From NCBI GenBank assembly GCA_019426215.1, contig CM033394.1, positions 42,778,423-42,842,422 of the forward strand: a stretch of DNA of 64,000 nt, given 5' to 3'. Below the pieces are notes generated by a model. It was not told the origin of the DNA. It saw nothing but the letters and a program-made list of their open reading frames with translations, and did not search any database. Position numbers and translations under genes: made by a program. Source of the DNA: Buddleja alternifolia (taxonomy: Eukaryota > Streptophyta > Magnoliopsida > Lamiales > Scrophulariaceae). Positions within the stretch are counted from its first letter, which is position 1; each line of letters opens with the position of its first letter. Shown in pieces: positions 10,212 through 20,951 of this stretch.

Positions 10212-12103
10212 TGTTAGGAATTTCATGTTAGATGTTTTGATGATGACAAATAGGACTTCCTGTTAGACCCCGAAAACTGTAAGTATAAAAGCTTTCATAG
10301 AATATTGTGTATAAGTACCTGAAAGCATATTTATCTTAGGCTTATAGTTTTTATCTTCGTAGAATTTTAGACTAAGAATGTGATACTAAATCACTAAGGA
10401 GAATTCTGGGTGAGTCTACCAAGTGATAAAGTTGAAGATCAAGCGTCTAAAGCTACCGAAGATAAAGATCTCTTGAAGCGTCCGTCAAACGTTTTAGAGA
10501 CTATTCCAGGTTACAACTCCAGCGCTCAAAATACGAATGGATAACTCAGGCCGAATACTCAACACTAAGTCAATGATGGAATTCTGAGTGAGCCTATCAA
10601 AGACAAGATTGAAGAGTAAGCGTCTGAAATAAAGAGAAGAGACTCAGGATCAGTCCAAGCGTCTGTCCAATGCACGAGAAAAACTATCCTCTTCAGCAAG
10701 CGTCCAAAAGGCTAAACCAACACGACCTACAAAGAACGTAACCTGAAGATTCAAACCCAAAGCTATCCAAAGACTTAAAGAATGCATGAATCAAACGGAC
10801 AAAATATTTCCAACGGAAATAAGACAAGATGCATTAAAAGTCGGATAAGTGCTATTAAAATATAAGCACTATAACGTATGGGTAAGCCATTCATTTGACC
10901 AAGACTGTCAGAAGTTATGAAACCAAGAACATGCCTAACTAATTAAGTATACCCAAAGTTAGAAATGTCAGAACTCAAGGAATGTTTGGGGAAACGAGAT
11001 TCCAACCGTGTCAAACGGACAAAAACCACCAATACCTTATAAATAGCCCTTTCAACAAATAAGTCAAAAGATATAGAACAAAAACCGTGACATATACAAG
11101 AGATATACCTGAATATCCTAGTGTGAATAACAGTCACAACCTCTTGTTTGTAGAAAATTATACAAAAAGACACAAGAAAAGAATACCTACTTTGTTGAAA
11201 GAAAAGCTTACAAAAATCCATAGCCAAATATCCGTATAAGCTTTTCACAAATATTCCAGAGACAGTCAACTATATCTCAAACCCCTTTTTGAAGACCCTA
11301 CATTACTATTGAGATATCCTCAAGTTGTTTGAACTTTCCAAAACCAAACAAAGTCATTACAAAACCTTTCAACATCTTTCGTCTGAGTGAGAAAGTGTGT
11401 TGACTTACAAGCGCCATTTTTGTGTAAAAGAAGCTTGTGGAAGAAGATCTCTATTGGAGCTGAAATCTGTGTGACCAAGGAGTTCCGGGATCAAGTGTAA
11501 CTTGCATTATTTCTGGGTGAAAGAAGCAAGGGGATAGAAGGTCTTTAGTGGAGCTGAAATCTGTGTGACAAAGGAGTTCCAAGATCATATCCAACCTCTC
11601 TCTATTTTGTAGAAGTCTCTGTGTGACTCTTCGATAATCATCATAGTGGAAAACCTCTCTGATAAAGGGAGAAGAAAGACGTAGCTGGGATTACATCACC
11701 CAGTGAACCTTACAAATATCTTGTGTCATTTACTGTTTGATGTCTTACATTATACTGTCATATTATATCTTGAAAAGGCATTTAAACTAATAAGCGACTA
11801 ATTGGTTAAAACGAACGCTAAGCTATAAAAACATTTCCGCTGTGATAACCCTGATTTAGTGACTAAACTCTGTCCTACTTTGGTAAGTGTTGAAATCACC
11901 GAATCTAAGTTAACTTTTCTCAAGCGCCTGAAACTAGCGCTTAAGTCATCATCCCTCAAGCGCCGCACCCAGCGCTTAAAGCTTTCCGAGCGTTCAAATA
12001 CCTCACAGTAATACGAAAGTTTTTAGAAGTCGAAAAAGACTTCAGGGTCTATTCAACCCCCCCCCCCCTTCTAGACCCTTTCGTATACCACTTGGGACCA
12101 ACA
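10212..12103 (+). repeat. 3' LTR of the retroelement
   Basis: It starts TGTTAGGAATTTC and ends CTTGGGACCAACA, giving TGTT/AACA ends. It is 1892 bp long. A TATA box (TATAAATA) lies at 11038-11045. The 3' part has the CTATTCAACCCCC..CTTCTAGACCC tract often seen near the 3' end of copia LTRs. I count twelve AGCG(C/T)(C/T) words by eye between 10440 and 11995. No tRNA-Met primer site follows, which agrees with this being the 3' copy. Confidence 0.8.
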
Positions 12104-13846
12104 AGATAACAACTATGAGGCAGAATTGATGAGGCAGCGAACAGGTACCATTTGGGACAACTTTGATGTTAATAAATTGAGAAATGCTGGATGTAAACTT
12201 AAGTATGTTGAACCAGTGGCTAAATCCGACTTGAAAGTGGGATGTATAGATGTAGAGGATGTTCAACTGGAGATTGAATACTAGAGTACAGTAGTGGTCT
12301 GCTATGTACTGGGTGCCAATCCCCCATACCCAGTGACGAATGGTTATTTGAGACGAATTTGGCAAAAATTTGGTATTGGAAAAATTCTGTTAATGCCTTG
12401 ATAAGCTTGTATTTTACGCCTTTTAGGCACTTCTTTTCTTGTATTTTGATGAGTTCTTTAGTGTATTTATGCCACATATCGTTTGATTTTGTAATTGGTT
12501 GTGTTTTTATAGGTTATTTGAGAATTGGAGCAAAAATGAGTGAAAAGATCAAAGAATCTCTCAAATTACACCTTTAGCCACGACTATGATGACCCTTAGC
12601 CATGGTGATCATGAAGGAGCCTTTGTGCTTTGAAGATATGAAGTTACCAAGGCTAAAATAGGCAAAAAAACGTGAACAATAAATTTTAGCCGTGGCTAAG
12701 GGCCGATTTCAGCATCTATAAATACGCGCTATTAGGTCAAAATTCGGGACTTTTGCCCACTTTTGAGGGTTTGACACTTTGAAACACACCAAGAGGGTTG
12801 AGAGAAGTCTGGGGAAGAAGAAGAACGCGAAGATACTCCATCTTTGTCTATGAAGACGGAGAATTCAAGCAAGATCTATCAAGAAACGTTATTAGGGAGT
12901 TTTAATTTCATGCTTTTAGATTTGTTTTCATTGAACATATCTTTCAAGATGAATTATTGCTTTTCTTTTACAATTATGACTTAATTTCCCTTTGATTGAG
13001 GCCATGTGAAATTCAATTACTATGTTTGATTTATGAGTATTATTTTACCGGATTAAATTTGTTTTAGGTTATGTGTTTAATACTTGTTCTTAATGCTTAT
13101 GATTGCTTAGCTACCAATTGTATGAATTTGTGCTTAGTTTTGAGACCGAGAGGAGATAAACTAGGGATGCATCTAGGTATTAAACACCACAACGTAAAAT
13201 TGACTAGAGATAGATTCGATTTCCTTGTGTGTGCTTTCCGTGAAAACGGGAAATTCCATGAATCTTTGTAATGCGTTTTCATTAATTCGAATTTCATATA
13301 GAGATATAGAAATCGTTAATAAAAATTGAATTGTTATACCAAGAGATTGGATAGTGAGTAATTTAGGAAATTTCGCCTTAACCTAATCAATCTAATAATC
13401 CGGTAAGATAGAATCATAGTCAAATTGAATAATTGGTTAAATCATGTGCCTTAATCACTTTTCTCATTGATTTAAATTCAAAGTTGATTTCTATCATTAG
13501 TTGGTAATTGTTATTTAGTATTTTTATTCATACTTCACACCGTTATCGATTGATTTAACTTAGAATTAGATAACACAGTAATTTCAGTACTTAAATACAA
13601 TTGTCTCTAGGGTACGATAATCCGGACTTACATCCACTATATTACTTGCACGACCTAGTACACTTGCTAGGATTTTTGTGTGTCATGCCTAGTGGAATGT
13701 TTTTGGTCAAATTCGGGAGTTTAGAGTCTAGAGATGCAGTTCTTGAGATAGGGGTATTTCATTTTGACAACAAGCCTTTAATTGTCACCCCTGGAATGAA
13801 AATCAGTCCTATAAGAAGCATACTTTTGAAAAACTTATTTGAATGA
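12104..13846 (+). pseudogene. DUF4283-type (LINE ORF1-like) fragment
   Basis: Two coding parts, about 12107-12398 and 13691-13846, flank a solo LTR. The left part reads VCYVLGANPPYPVTNGYLRR and IWQKFGIGKILLMP. The right part resumes PSGMFLVKFGSLESRDAVLE and IGVFHFDNKPLIV. This is the VxxFVLGxxPP..V..G..RRIW...GxFLVRF pattern of DUF4283 domains in plant LINE-type elements, probably an RNA-binding ORF1 domain. Removing the LTR and one copy of TGCCT makes the frame continuous at the MP/SGMF junction. A TAG at about 12282 interrupts the left part where the family usually has Trp. The N terminus is absent because the left flank begins at the retroelement LTR end. Confidence 0.7.
12399..13685 (+). 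mobile_element. Solo LTR with 5-bp target duplication
   Basis: It begins TGATAAGCTTGTATTTTACG and ends TTTGTGTGTCA, with TGCCT on both sides (12394-12398 and 13686-13690). It is 1287 bp long, with a TATA box (TATAAATA) near 12717-12724. There is no internal region or polypurine tract, so it is a solo LTR left by LTR-LTR recombination. The TGATAA..TTGTATTTT start resembles Ty3/gypsy Athila/Tat-group LTRs, which is inference from memory. Confidence 0.88.
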
Positions 13847-13847
13847 T

Positions 13848-14302
13848 AGGAAAGTTACACTTTTCGTCCCATAACTTTTACCTAGTTCAATTATGATCTC
13901 ATTAGTTATGAATTTCATACGTTTAGCTCTATCACTTTCAGAATATCTCACATTTAGTCCCAACCGAAGTTTTCATTCAAAATTTACGGTCAACGATATT
14001 AGTCAACCTTTTGATCGCTTTTCCCGGGGTGATTTTGTGCATGAGTGGCACATAATATTGAATAGAAATATTATAATAATGAATATAATCCGCATGTGAT
14101 TGCATTGATGCGTGAATTCTCCCCCAAAAAATTGGTCAAAGGGTTGACTAACAAAGTTGACTGTCAAATTTTGGATGGAAACTTCTGTTGGAATTTATTG
14201 TGAGACATTTTGAAAGTTAGGGCTAAATGTGAGAAATTCTTAACAAATGGGACCGAAATTGAACTAGGTAAAAGTTATGAGACGAAAAATGCAATTTTTC
14301 CT
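13848..14302. mobile_element. Mutator-like MITE, copy 1
   Basis: Long terminal inverted repeats: the left end AGGAAAGTTACACTTTTCGT and the reverse complement of the right end AGGAAAAATTGCATTTTTCG continue matching through CATAACTTTTACCTAGTTCA. The flanks TTGAATGAT and CTGAATGTT agree at 7 of 9 positions, consistent with an aged 9-bp target duplication. It is 455 bp long and encodes no transposase. Confidence 0.7.
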
Positions 14303-14668
14303 CTGAATGTTGGATTGACACGGGAGGAAATACATTTGTATGATAATAAATTTGTTGCTAACTTGCCAGAAGAGGTGGGTGAATTAAAGCGATTAAGTAG
14401 TAGCTCGATCTTTCACGTAATATATTTAATGGTTCTATTCCGTGGTCTCTTGGGAAATTATCGTCCTTAACAGAGTTGAATTGCGGTTCTAATCAACTAA
14501 GCGGGAAATTTTAATGTCTTTAGGACAACTATCAAATCTTAAGAGGATTGGTATTTCTTTGAATATTTTCAATGATACACTTTGTGGCACAATTTGCAAA
14601 CCTCTCAAAGTTAGAGTTCCTTTCAGCATGCTCTAACTCGTTCAAATTCAACGAGGGATTAGATTGGG

Positions 14669-14797
14669 GTCATTCTATGCTGGGCTGAGACCAACCGTTG
14701 GATCCCCAATTGGGGGAGGAGGGGGTTATTTAGAAAATTACTCCCCCCCCCCCCCCTATTTGTTTATCTAATGGCCCGGTCCAGCATAGAATTTTTC
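14669..14797. mobile_element. Small MITE in the RLP pseudogene
   Basis: A 129-bp insertion flanked by a perfect 11-bp direct repeat ATTAGATTGGG (14658-14668 and 14798-14808). Terminal inverted repeats are short: GTCATTCTATGCTGG at the left versus CCAGCATAGAATTTTTC at the right (shared ATTCTATGCTGG). A 14-bp poly-C tract lies near its centre-right. Removing it restores the DWVPPFQLK coding block. Confidence 0.8.
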
Positions 14798-15332
14798 ATT
14801 AGATTGGGTGCCTCCTTTTCAACTAAAAAGCCTTGATCTACAATCTTGCAAAATTGAAGGTCAATTCCCACAATGGCTTCAAAACCAAATACCGAAGCTT
14901 GCTTCCAGCATGTGATCGTTATATCTATTGAATAACATGATAAATCCTCTTCTAAGAAACATTGGTCATATGATGCCTCTTCTAAATCGATTTGCATTGG
15001 ATGAAAATTTCGTCAATTGTTCAAAACCTGAGTCATTATATGAAATGAAAGCATTGAGATTCCTAGATCTCTCCAATTACTATTGATCAGATAAACTTCC
15101 AGACTGTTGGGAGACTATTGGAATTCCTAATGTCATGAGATTATCATCCAACAAGCTTACTCATTGCAATGGTTATGCTTGAACAACAACAGTCTCACAT
15201 GCCAATTTTCCTATAGTTTAAAGAATTGCATAAAAATAATGTTTTTGATGTTGGAGGAAATAAGTTGTCTGTAAAATTGCACTATTGGATTGGGAAGTAC
15301 CTTCCTCATCTGCGATTTCTTATACTAAGGAA

Positions 15333-16400
15333 GGAAAAATTGCACTTTTGGTCCCATAATTTAGGCTTTTTTTAATTTTTGTCCCATTGTTTACGTGTTT
15401 GTCACATTGTATCCCATAATTTGCATATTTTATCAATTTTGGTTTTAATTTTTTTATTTTCTATTTTTTATTTTAATTTTTCCTTTTTCTTCTTCATCTT
15501 CTTCCCCAAATTTATATCCAAAACCCTAATTTTTATATCTACACCAAATCCATGCCCAACACCATGAACACCACCTTCCCCTACCTCCACCGTCGCCACC
15601 AGCTGCCGCTACCTCTGTTGCCTCCGCCACCACGACCTGCTGTACCGCCGCTACTACCACGACCTGTTGCACCACCACATTCACTCAATCACCGCCACCA
15701 CCACCCTCACGCAATCGCCTCCGCCACCACCCTCACGTAATCGCCTCTGCCACCACCGTTCTCCCCCCAGATCCCCCGCCACCACCATTCTTGCCCCCAA
15801 AATCCGCCGCCTCCGCCACCACGACCTGCTGCACCGCCACCACCACCACCACGACCTGCTGCACCACCACATTCACTGAATCGCCGCCACCACCACCCTC
15901 ACGCAATTGCCTCCGCCACCACCCTCACACAATCGCCTCAGCCACCACCGTTCTCCCCCCAGATCCACCGCCACCACCGTTCTTACCCCCAAAATCCGCC
16001 GCCACCACCATTTTCACCCTAAATCCTCCACCACCAATCGCCGGCAGGTAGCGTTTCCAGAGAAGAGGATGGTGGCCGGTGTTGGTTTAAATTTATATGC
16101 ATATAAGTATATATATATATATGTATTTATACATATATGTATTTTATATGTATATGTATATGTATATGCATGTAAAAAATCAAAAATAAAAATAGAACAC
16201 AATAAAAAAATAAAAAATAATAAATTAGTTTGACTAACGAACTCGTGTCATCTCCCCATTAGTTTTCTAGACGGAAATCACTAATGGGATCAAAATTGAG
16301 AAAAAAATGGAAGTTATTGGATACAATGTGATAAACCCGTAAACAATGGGACCTAAATTGAAAAAACGCTAAGTTATGGGACCAAAAGTGAAATTTTCCC
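15333..16400. mobile_element. Mutator-like MITE, copy 2, in RLP
   Basis: 1068-bp element with TIRs GGAAAAATTGCACTTTTGGT (left) and the complement of ACCAAAAGTGAAATTTTCCC (right). A perfect 10-bp target duplication TACTAAGGAA lies at 15323-15332 and 16401-16410. The interior (15560-16060) is a C-rich minisatellite of CCGCCACCACC and ACGACCTGCTGCACC units. Its Pro/His/Thr-rich open frames have no gene support. A TA/CATA-rich stretch (16090-16170) follows. It interrupts the RLP frame between FLILR and NNEF, and removing it with one target copy restores the frame. Confidence 0.88.
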
Positions 16401-16622
16401 TACTAAGGAATAATGAGTTCTGTTGCTTGACTCCTTCACACTTTTGTCAATTGCCTCCACTTCAAATAATGGACTTTGCAAATAATAAGTTGACAGAAAA
16501 TATTCCACACTGCATTGGCAATTTTTCGGTCATGGCCATGAATGAAAACTCTTATGTACGTCTTATGGTGGAGAGGCTTTAGGGCAAGTAATGAAAGGAG
16601 TGGAGCAGGAGTTCACCACAGT

Positions 16623-16947
16623 GACAAATTTACTTTTGGTTCCATTCGAATTCAGTCAATACACTTTTAGTCTTATTGGGTTTTTTTTGACACTTATGAT
16701 CCCATTAAAGTAAAAATTGACACTTTTAGTCCCATCCATCAATTTTTAGAGGGAAAAGAGAGCGTGATATTCACGATATTCACGCTCCGTTAATTATCAT
16801 AAACACACAAAAATTTTGTCCAAAAATTGACAGATTGGACTGAAAGTGTCAGTTTTTTATTCCAACGGGACCAAACGTGTTAAAATAATTCCAATGAGAC
16901 TAAAAGTGTTTAGATCGAACTCAATATGACCAAAAGTGAAATTTTCC
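16623..16947. mobile_element. Mutator-like MITE, copy 3
   Basis: Left end GACAAATTTACTTTTGGTTC and right end GACCAAAAGTGAAATTTTCC form an inverted repeat of the same family as copies 2 and 4. GAATTCAGTC at the left faces GATCGAACTC at the right. A clear target duplication was not found. It sits immediately after the last recognisable RLP block (EFTTVT) and probably truncates it. Confidence 0.65.
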
Positions 16948-17478
16948 TATATTTTTGGTGCTACGACACGCATCACATACATCACATAGATATGCATTAT
17001 CAATTTCATTCTCACCTTGTCTCTCCTAAAACGTATTGTTATATATATCCTAAAGTGAATTTTATTGGTATTTCATATTCCATGATTTATATATCTTTTT
17101 TGTGCTTTCATACAGAATGCAGTCATGTTACATGTTACAGTCCCTTGGCAGCAGCAGCTATAGTAGCGAGTATTAAAGACAGAATCGGAGGTTAAAACTC
17201 CCTATAACTACCGCTTTTCTAAAAATTGGAACGAGTAGCATTTGAGAGGTCTCATATAATCGAAACGGGTCTCATTTGATGAAATCCCATGGCTAGCTAA
17301 TCAACTGCAAACGGGTCCTAGGGTTTCTTTTTGGGTGTTAAACGTACGTACTTGTGAGACTTAGGATGTGATATTTATAGATTACATTTGGAGTCTTTTC
17401 CTTTTTTTTTGTTTTTATTTTTATAAACTTAGAATTATCAGAAAAGAATTGTAAGGCCCGTAGACTGCTAGACACAGA
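16948..17478. other. Intergenic, no gene seen
   Basis: Mixed AT-rich DNA between two Mutator-like MITEs. It has one open frame across 16926-17195 with no recognisable domain. I see no LRR continuation. Confidence 0.4.
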
Positions 17479-18499
17479 GGGGAAATTATATTTTTAGTCC
17501 CAAAGAAGTTGACTTAAAACACTTTTAGTCTCGTAGAATTTTTTTTTTTAACATTTTTGATCCTATTGTACTCAAAATGTGACATTTTTGGTTCGAAAAG
17601 TTAAAGTTGGACGAAAAATGGCGATTGAGTCACACGTGCCGTTAGTTTTAAGAATATAAAAAAAAGAAATTCAAAAAAAATTAAATATTAATTAAATAAA
17701 TGAAAAACAAAAAAAAATTAAGTAAAAAGGAAAAGAAGAAAGACACTTTACTTGAGCTAAGAGCAGAGCAAGCCCAATCGATCAGCGCAAGAGAATAGCT
17801 CAGTGTAAAGGGGAGTCTAGCTTCATAGAGCGATGCTAAAAACATTCAATGAGATGCATCCCCAGAGACCAGATAGATATGGAGTTCCCCCCACCCCTAC
17901 CTCCACCATCACCTCCCACCTCCACCCCTGGCCATCCCCCTCTCCCAATATCAACCGCTTCGTCTCCCCCATCACCATACCACCATAGCCTCCATCATCG
18001 TCGGTGAGTTTTAACAATTGCGATGTTGAATAGAGATTTGGGGGTCGAGCTTTGAAGGGTGTTTTAGGAGGGTTTGGGTCGATCTTTGGAAGGGATTTTG
18101 GAGGTGGTGGTGGCAGGGGCGATAGTGGGGCAGAGTAGATTTAGGATGGGGGTGGAGGCAGAGTGGGGGGGGGGGGGGTTGGGCACATGGTTCAAAGTGA
18201 TATCGGCCGATACATAACCAGATCGGACCTCGCCGATCATATAAATTCCGGCGATACAGTTTGTTACCGGTTAGGTATGGTATGACTGATATTATTGGAT
18301 ATCGGCCGATAATATCGGCAATATCATGATAATATCAGATTATTTCTATATTATCAATCGATTTTCGGATAATATCGGGGATTTTTTGTGAATTTTTGCT
18401 TATTGTTTTTAATGTTTCTGCTCTTTTTTCATATTCAAAACCATGGAATATGTTGTTGTTTCATGTTGAAGGAAAAGCTTACTGTTGATATCTTGCTGG

Positions 18500-18794
18500 T
18501 GGAGGTGGAGGTGGCGGCGGTGGTGGGGCAGCGTGGCGGCGGGGGGGATGGTGATGGTCACACGCGGCGAAGATCTTTTTTTAAAATTTATTTAATTAAT
18601 ATTTGAATTTTCTTTTTTCGTAATTTTAAGCCTAACAGCACGTGTGACTCAATCGCCATTTTCATCCATTTTTTAACGTTTGGGACCAGAAAAATCACTT
18701 TTTCACTTCTATGGGATTAAAAGTGTCAAAAAACGTCCTATGAGACTAAAAGTACTTTGGGTCGATTCCTATGGGACCAAAAGTGAATTTTTCT
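18500..18794. mobile_element. Mutator-like fragment inside the hAT
   Basis: Right half of the copy 2/4 family (CACGTGTGACTCAATCGCC ... GACCAAAAGTGAATTTTTC), flanked by TCTTGCTGG on both sides (18491-18499 and 18795-18803). The left end is missing and begins directly with GGAGGTGGAGG repeats. The intact 9-bp duplication shows that a full element inserted here and later lost its left half. Confidence 0.75.
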
Positions 18795-18894
18795 TCTTGC
18801 TGGAATCCTCTTGAAAGAGAAGACAAATGTTGTTGTGAATATATTGCTTTTATTTTCCTATGAATTTCTATGAATTAATTTCTTGAGCAACTAG

Positions 18895-19096
18895 AATGAT
18901 ATATTTAGCTTCATTGATAGTTGATGTAGTAAATACTTTTAATATATATTAAAAAGTAGCAATTTGTGTTATTTATATTTTCTTTAATTTTACTATAATG
19001 ATATATTTAGCTTCATTGATAGTTGATGTAGTAAATACTTTTAATATATATTAAAAAGTAGCAATTTGTGTTATTTATATTTTCTTTAATTTTACT
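18895..19096. repeat. 102-bp tandem duplication
   Basis: Two near-identical 102-bp copies starting AATGATATATTTAGCTTC at 18895 and 18997, inside the hAT element. The near identity suggests a recent duplication. Confidence 0.9.
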
Positions 19097-19485
19097 AATT
19101 TTTTTAGAATTTTTGGAGCATTTTATAAATTGTATCGTATCGTCCGATAATATCCCGATACGCCGCGATTGATATGGAACAGCACCCCGATATTATCACC
19201 GATAGCGCGACTTTGAACCATGGTTGGGCAGAGCATCTTCTTCTTTCTTTTCTCTATTTGATTTTTTTTAATTATTTTATTAATTATTAATATTTTGAAT
19301 TTATTTTAATTTTTTTATATATATTTTAAGACTAACAGCGCGTGTGACATGCACTTGTCATTTTCCGTCTAATTTTCAACGTCTGGGACCAAAAGTGTGA
19401 CTTTCTTACTCTTGAGACTAAAAGTGTCAAAAAAAGATCCTACGAAACTAAAAGTGTTTTAGGTCAATTCCTATGTGACCAAAAG

Positions 19486-20951
19486 GCACGCTATTGGTAC
19501 TAGGAAAACCTATAGTTTTATATTTTTGTTTTGATTTTCCAAATTAAAAGCTATATTTGGATATGTTTTCAAATCCAATTTGGTCCAAAATTTTGCTGGA
19601 GTACACAATTTTATGTTTTGCCAGCGTACATCTATATAGAATATATAACGTGTTTTTCCTCATTGCCAGCTCATAGTTATTCTGCCACTTTAGAATTTAG
19701 AGACATTGTACTTGTGTCCATGAGTAGTATGGTAGAAAAGAACCTGTTATATGGTACAATAAATCTGCGTGTACTGTAGCCGTGTAGGGCTGAAGTTTGA
19801 TAATGGATAGAGATACTTGTGTTCATGATAGTACTCCGAGCTGTAAGTTGGATTTTGTGTTCATGAGGAAAAAGAACTCAATTCCTGTTTTTTTTTTCAT
19901 GTACTGTACATGTCTAATTTATTTATTGAATTTTCTACATGTATAGCAGCAACTAGTGAAGCCAAAGGATCCGAGGGGATTCCGTTAACCAAATGAATAC
20001 ATCAAGTTCGACAAGAAAAAGTGAATGATAGACGTGGTGATACAAAAAGAACTTGGAGTTTAAAGTCGATTGTTTCAATTGCCAAAGTAACTTTAATATA
20101 TTTTCCTATAGTAATAGTAAATGGGGAGTGGCGGTTTATTGTTATGATAGGTGTAGTGGTGAAGTTCATGTAATACAATCTGACTTTGTGGATATCAAAA
20201 CATACCCCGTCCTTGTAATGAACTAGAGAGTGTCTTAGATTGAATTTTCTATTGCTCAATCTGACATATTATGAACGGTGAACCTCATGTGAACCCATAA
20301 TATTTGACAATGTATCTTCAAAATCTTTCATTCAGGGGAAAATCATGTTTAATTAAGAGCCCAAGTTCACTGTATTTTGACAAGTATTTGTTAGTTTTTA
20401 AGTGGAAATACAAAGAACAATATTAAGACTTTTCTAAAACTCAACAAGAACACCTAAACCATACTAATCTAACTTCTATAACTCCAGCTTTTTGTCTCCG
20501 CTGATATGCAGATTTTCCTCCATGCAAGCGGCAACAATTTTCAGGTAAAGTTTACTCCTCTTAGTAAGCCAGAACTTTACCCTTTGAGCTACATCCTCTT
20601 TTGAATTTTGACTTTCTATATATCATACAATATATACACAAACAAACTGTGTCCAAGTCTCCAACTTTGCGAGAAACACCAAAAGAATACAGAGAAGAAC
20701 ACTGCCCATGAACTTGGAAGATATTGTTATTACGAGCTCAGGAACAAGTATCGCACTTTCACTTTGCAAATCAGTCTATCAAGTGGTTGTATTTTCGAAC
20801 CTATACATCCAAACATATTTATATTTCCCACAAAAATAAAAGAAATTTCATTTACATATTTCCCAAAGAAATTCTCTAAACCGTAAAATTTGGCCATCCT
20901 GCGAGTGAAAAAATTTGAAAAGTCAAAAGGCAATAACAATTAACAGGCATA
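19486..20951. other. Intergenic, no gene supported
   Basis: AT-rich sequence with several open frames under 95 codons and no recognisable domains or splice-linked exons. Confidence 0.4.

Larger units (their letters stand above)
5236..12103 (+). mobile_element. LTR retrotransposon, 5'-truncated
   Basis: A polypurine tract (10196-10210) is followed at once by a TGTTAGG...CCAACA 3' LTR (10212-12103). Upstream lies a long decayed ORF (6188-10024) preceded by a leader. Words of the form AGCG(C/T)(C/T) are frequent from 5236 through the ORF and LTR, which is why I place the left edge at about 5236. No 5' LTR, primer-binding site, protease, integrase or reverse transcriptase is visible, so the element is either 5'-deleted or this is a non-autonomous or 3' gene-bearing part. 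The PPT-LTR junction and CCAACA end resemble SIRE/Maximus-type copia elements, but without pol the superfamily is unproved. Confidence 0.7.
14303..16622 (+). pseudogene. LRR receptor-like protein pseudogene
   Basis: Fragments of an extracellular LRR protein appear in order. They are EEIHLYDNKFVANLPEEVGE, LSRNIFNGSIPWSLGKLSSL, TELNCGSNQLSGKF and QFANLSKLEFLSACSNSFKF. Then come NEGLDW / VPPFQLKSLDLQSCKIEG across the small MITE, and WIGKYLPHLRFLILR / NNEFCCLTPSHFCQLP across the large one. The last parts are DFANNKLTENIPHCIGNFS and GQVMKGVEQEFTTV. The DW.PPFQLK.L.L.SC..G..FP.WL block and the VMKG.E.E(Y/F) block are hallmarks of the EIX/Ve/Cf-type receptor-like protein class in plant defence. There are several frameshifts (near 14400, 14520, 14590) and stops (14506, 14912, 15087, 16579). 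The N-terminal signal peptide and the transmembrane end are missing. It is not functional. Confidence 0.82.
18186..19222. mobile_element. Non-autonomous hAT element
   Basis: Perfect 13-bp terminal inverted repeats CATGGTTCAAAGT (18186-18198) and ACTTTGAACCATG (19210-19222), flanked by a perfect 8-bp duplication GTTGGGCA (18178-18185 and 19223-19230). An 8-bp duplication and CA..TG ends define hAT. Subterminal ATATCGGCCGATA and TATCGG words recur near both ends. No transposase frame is present. Confidence 0.9.
17479..19485. mobile_element. Mutator-like MITE, copy 4, nested
   Basis: Left end GGGGAAATTATATTTTTAGT followed by GACTTAAAACACTTTTAGTC. The right end reads the complement (GACTAAAAGTGT-type words, then AGGTCAATTCCTATGTGACC) and stops at CAAAAG without the final AAATTTCCC, so it is slightly truncated. 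It contains a C/CACC-rich interior (17880-18000) like copy 2 and is interrupted by a hAT element at 18186-19222. Confidence 0.7.

Noticed and set aside
10212..12103. Interpretation as a 5' LTR
   Set aside because: A polypurine tract precedes it and no primer-binding site follows it.
15552..16233. Pro/His/Thr-rich open frames
   Set aside because: They arise from CCGCCACCACC minisatellite inside a MITE; frames exist on both strands with no start context or domain.
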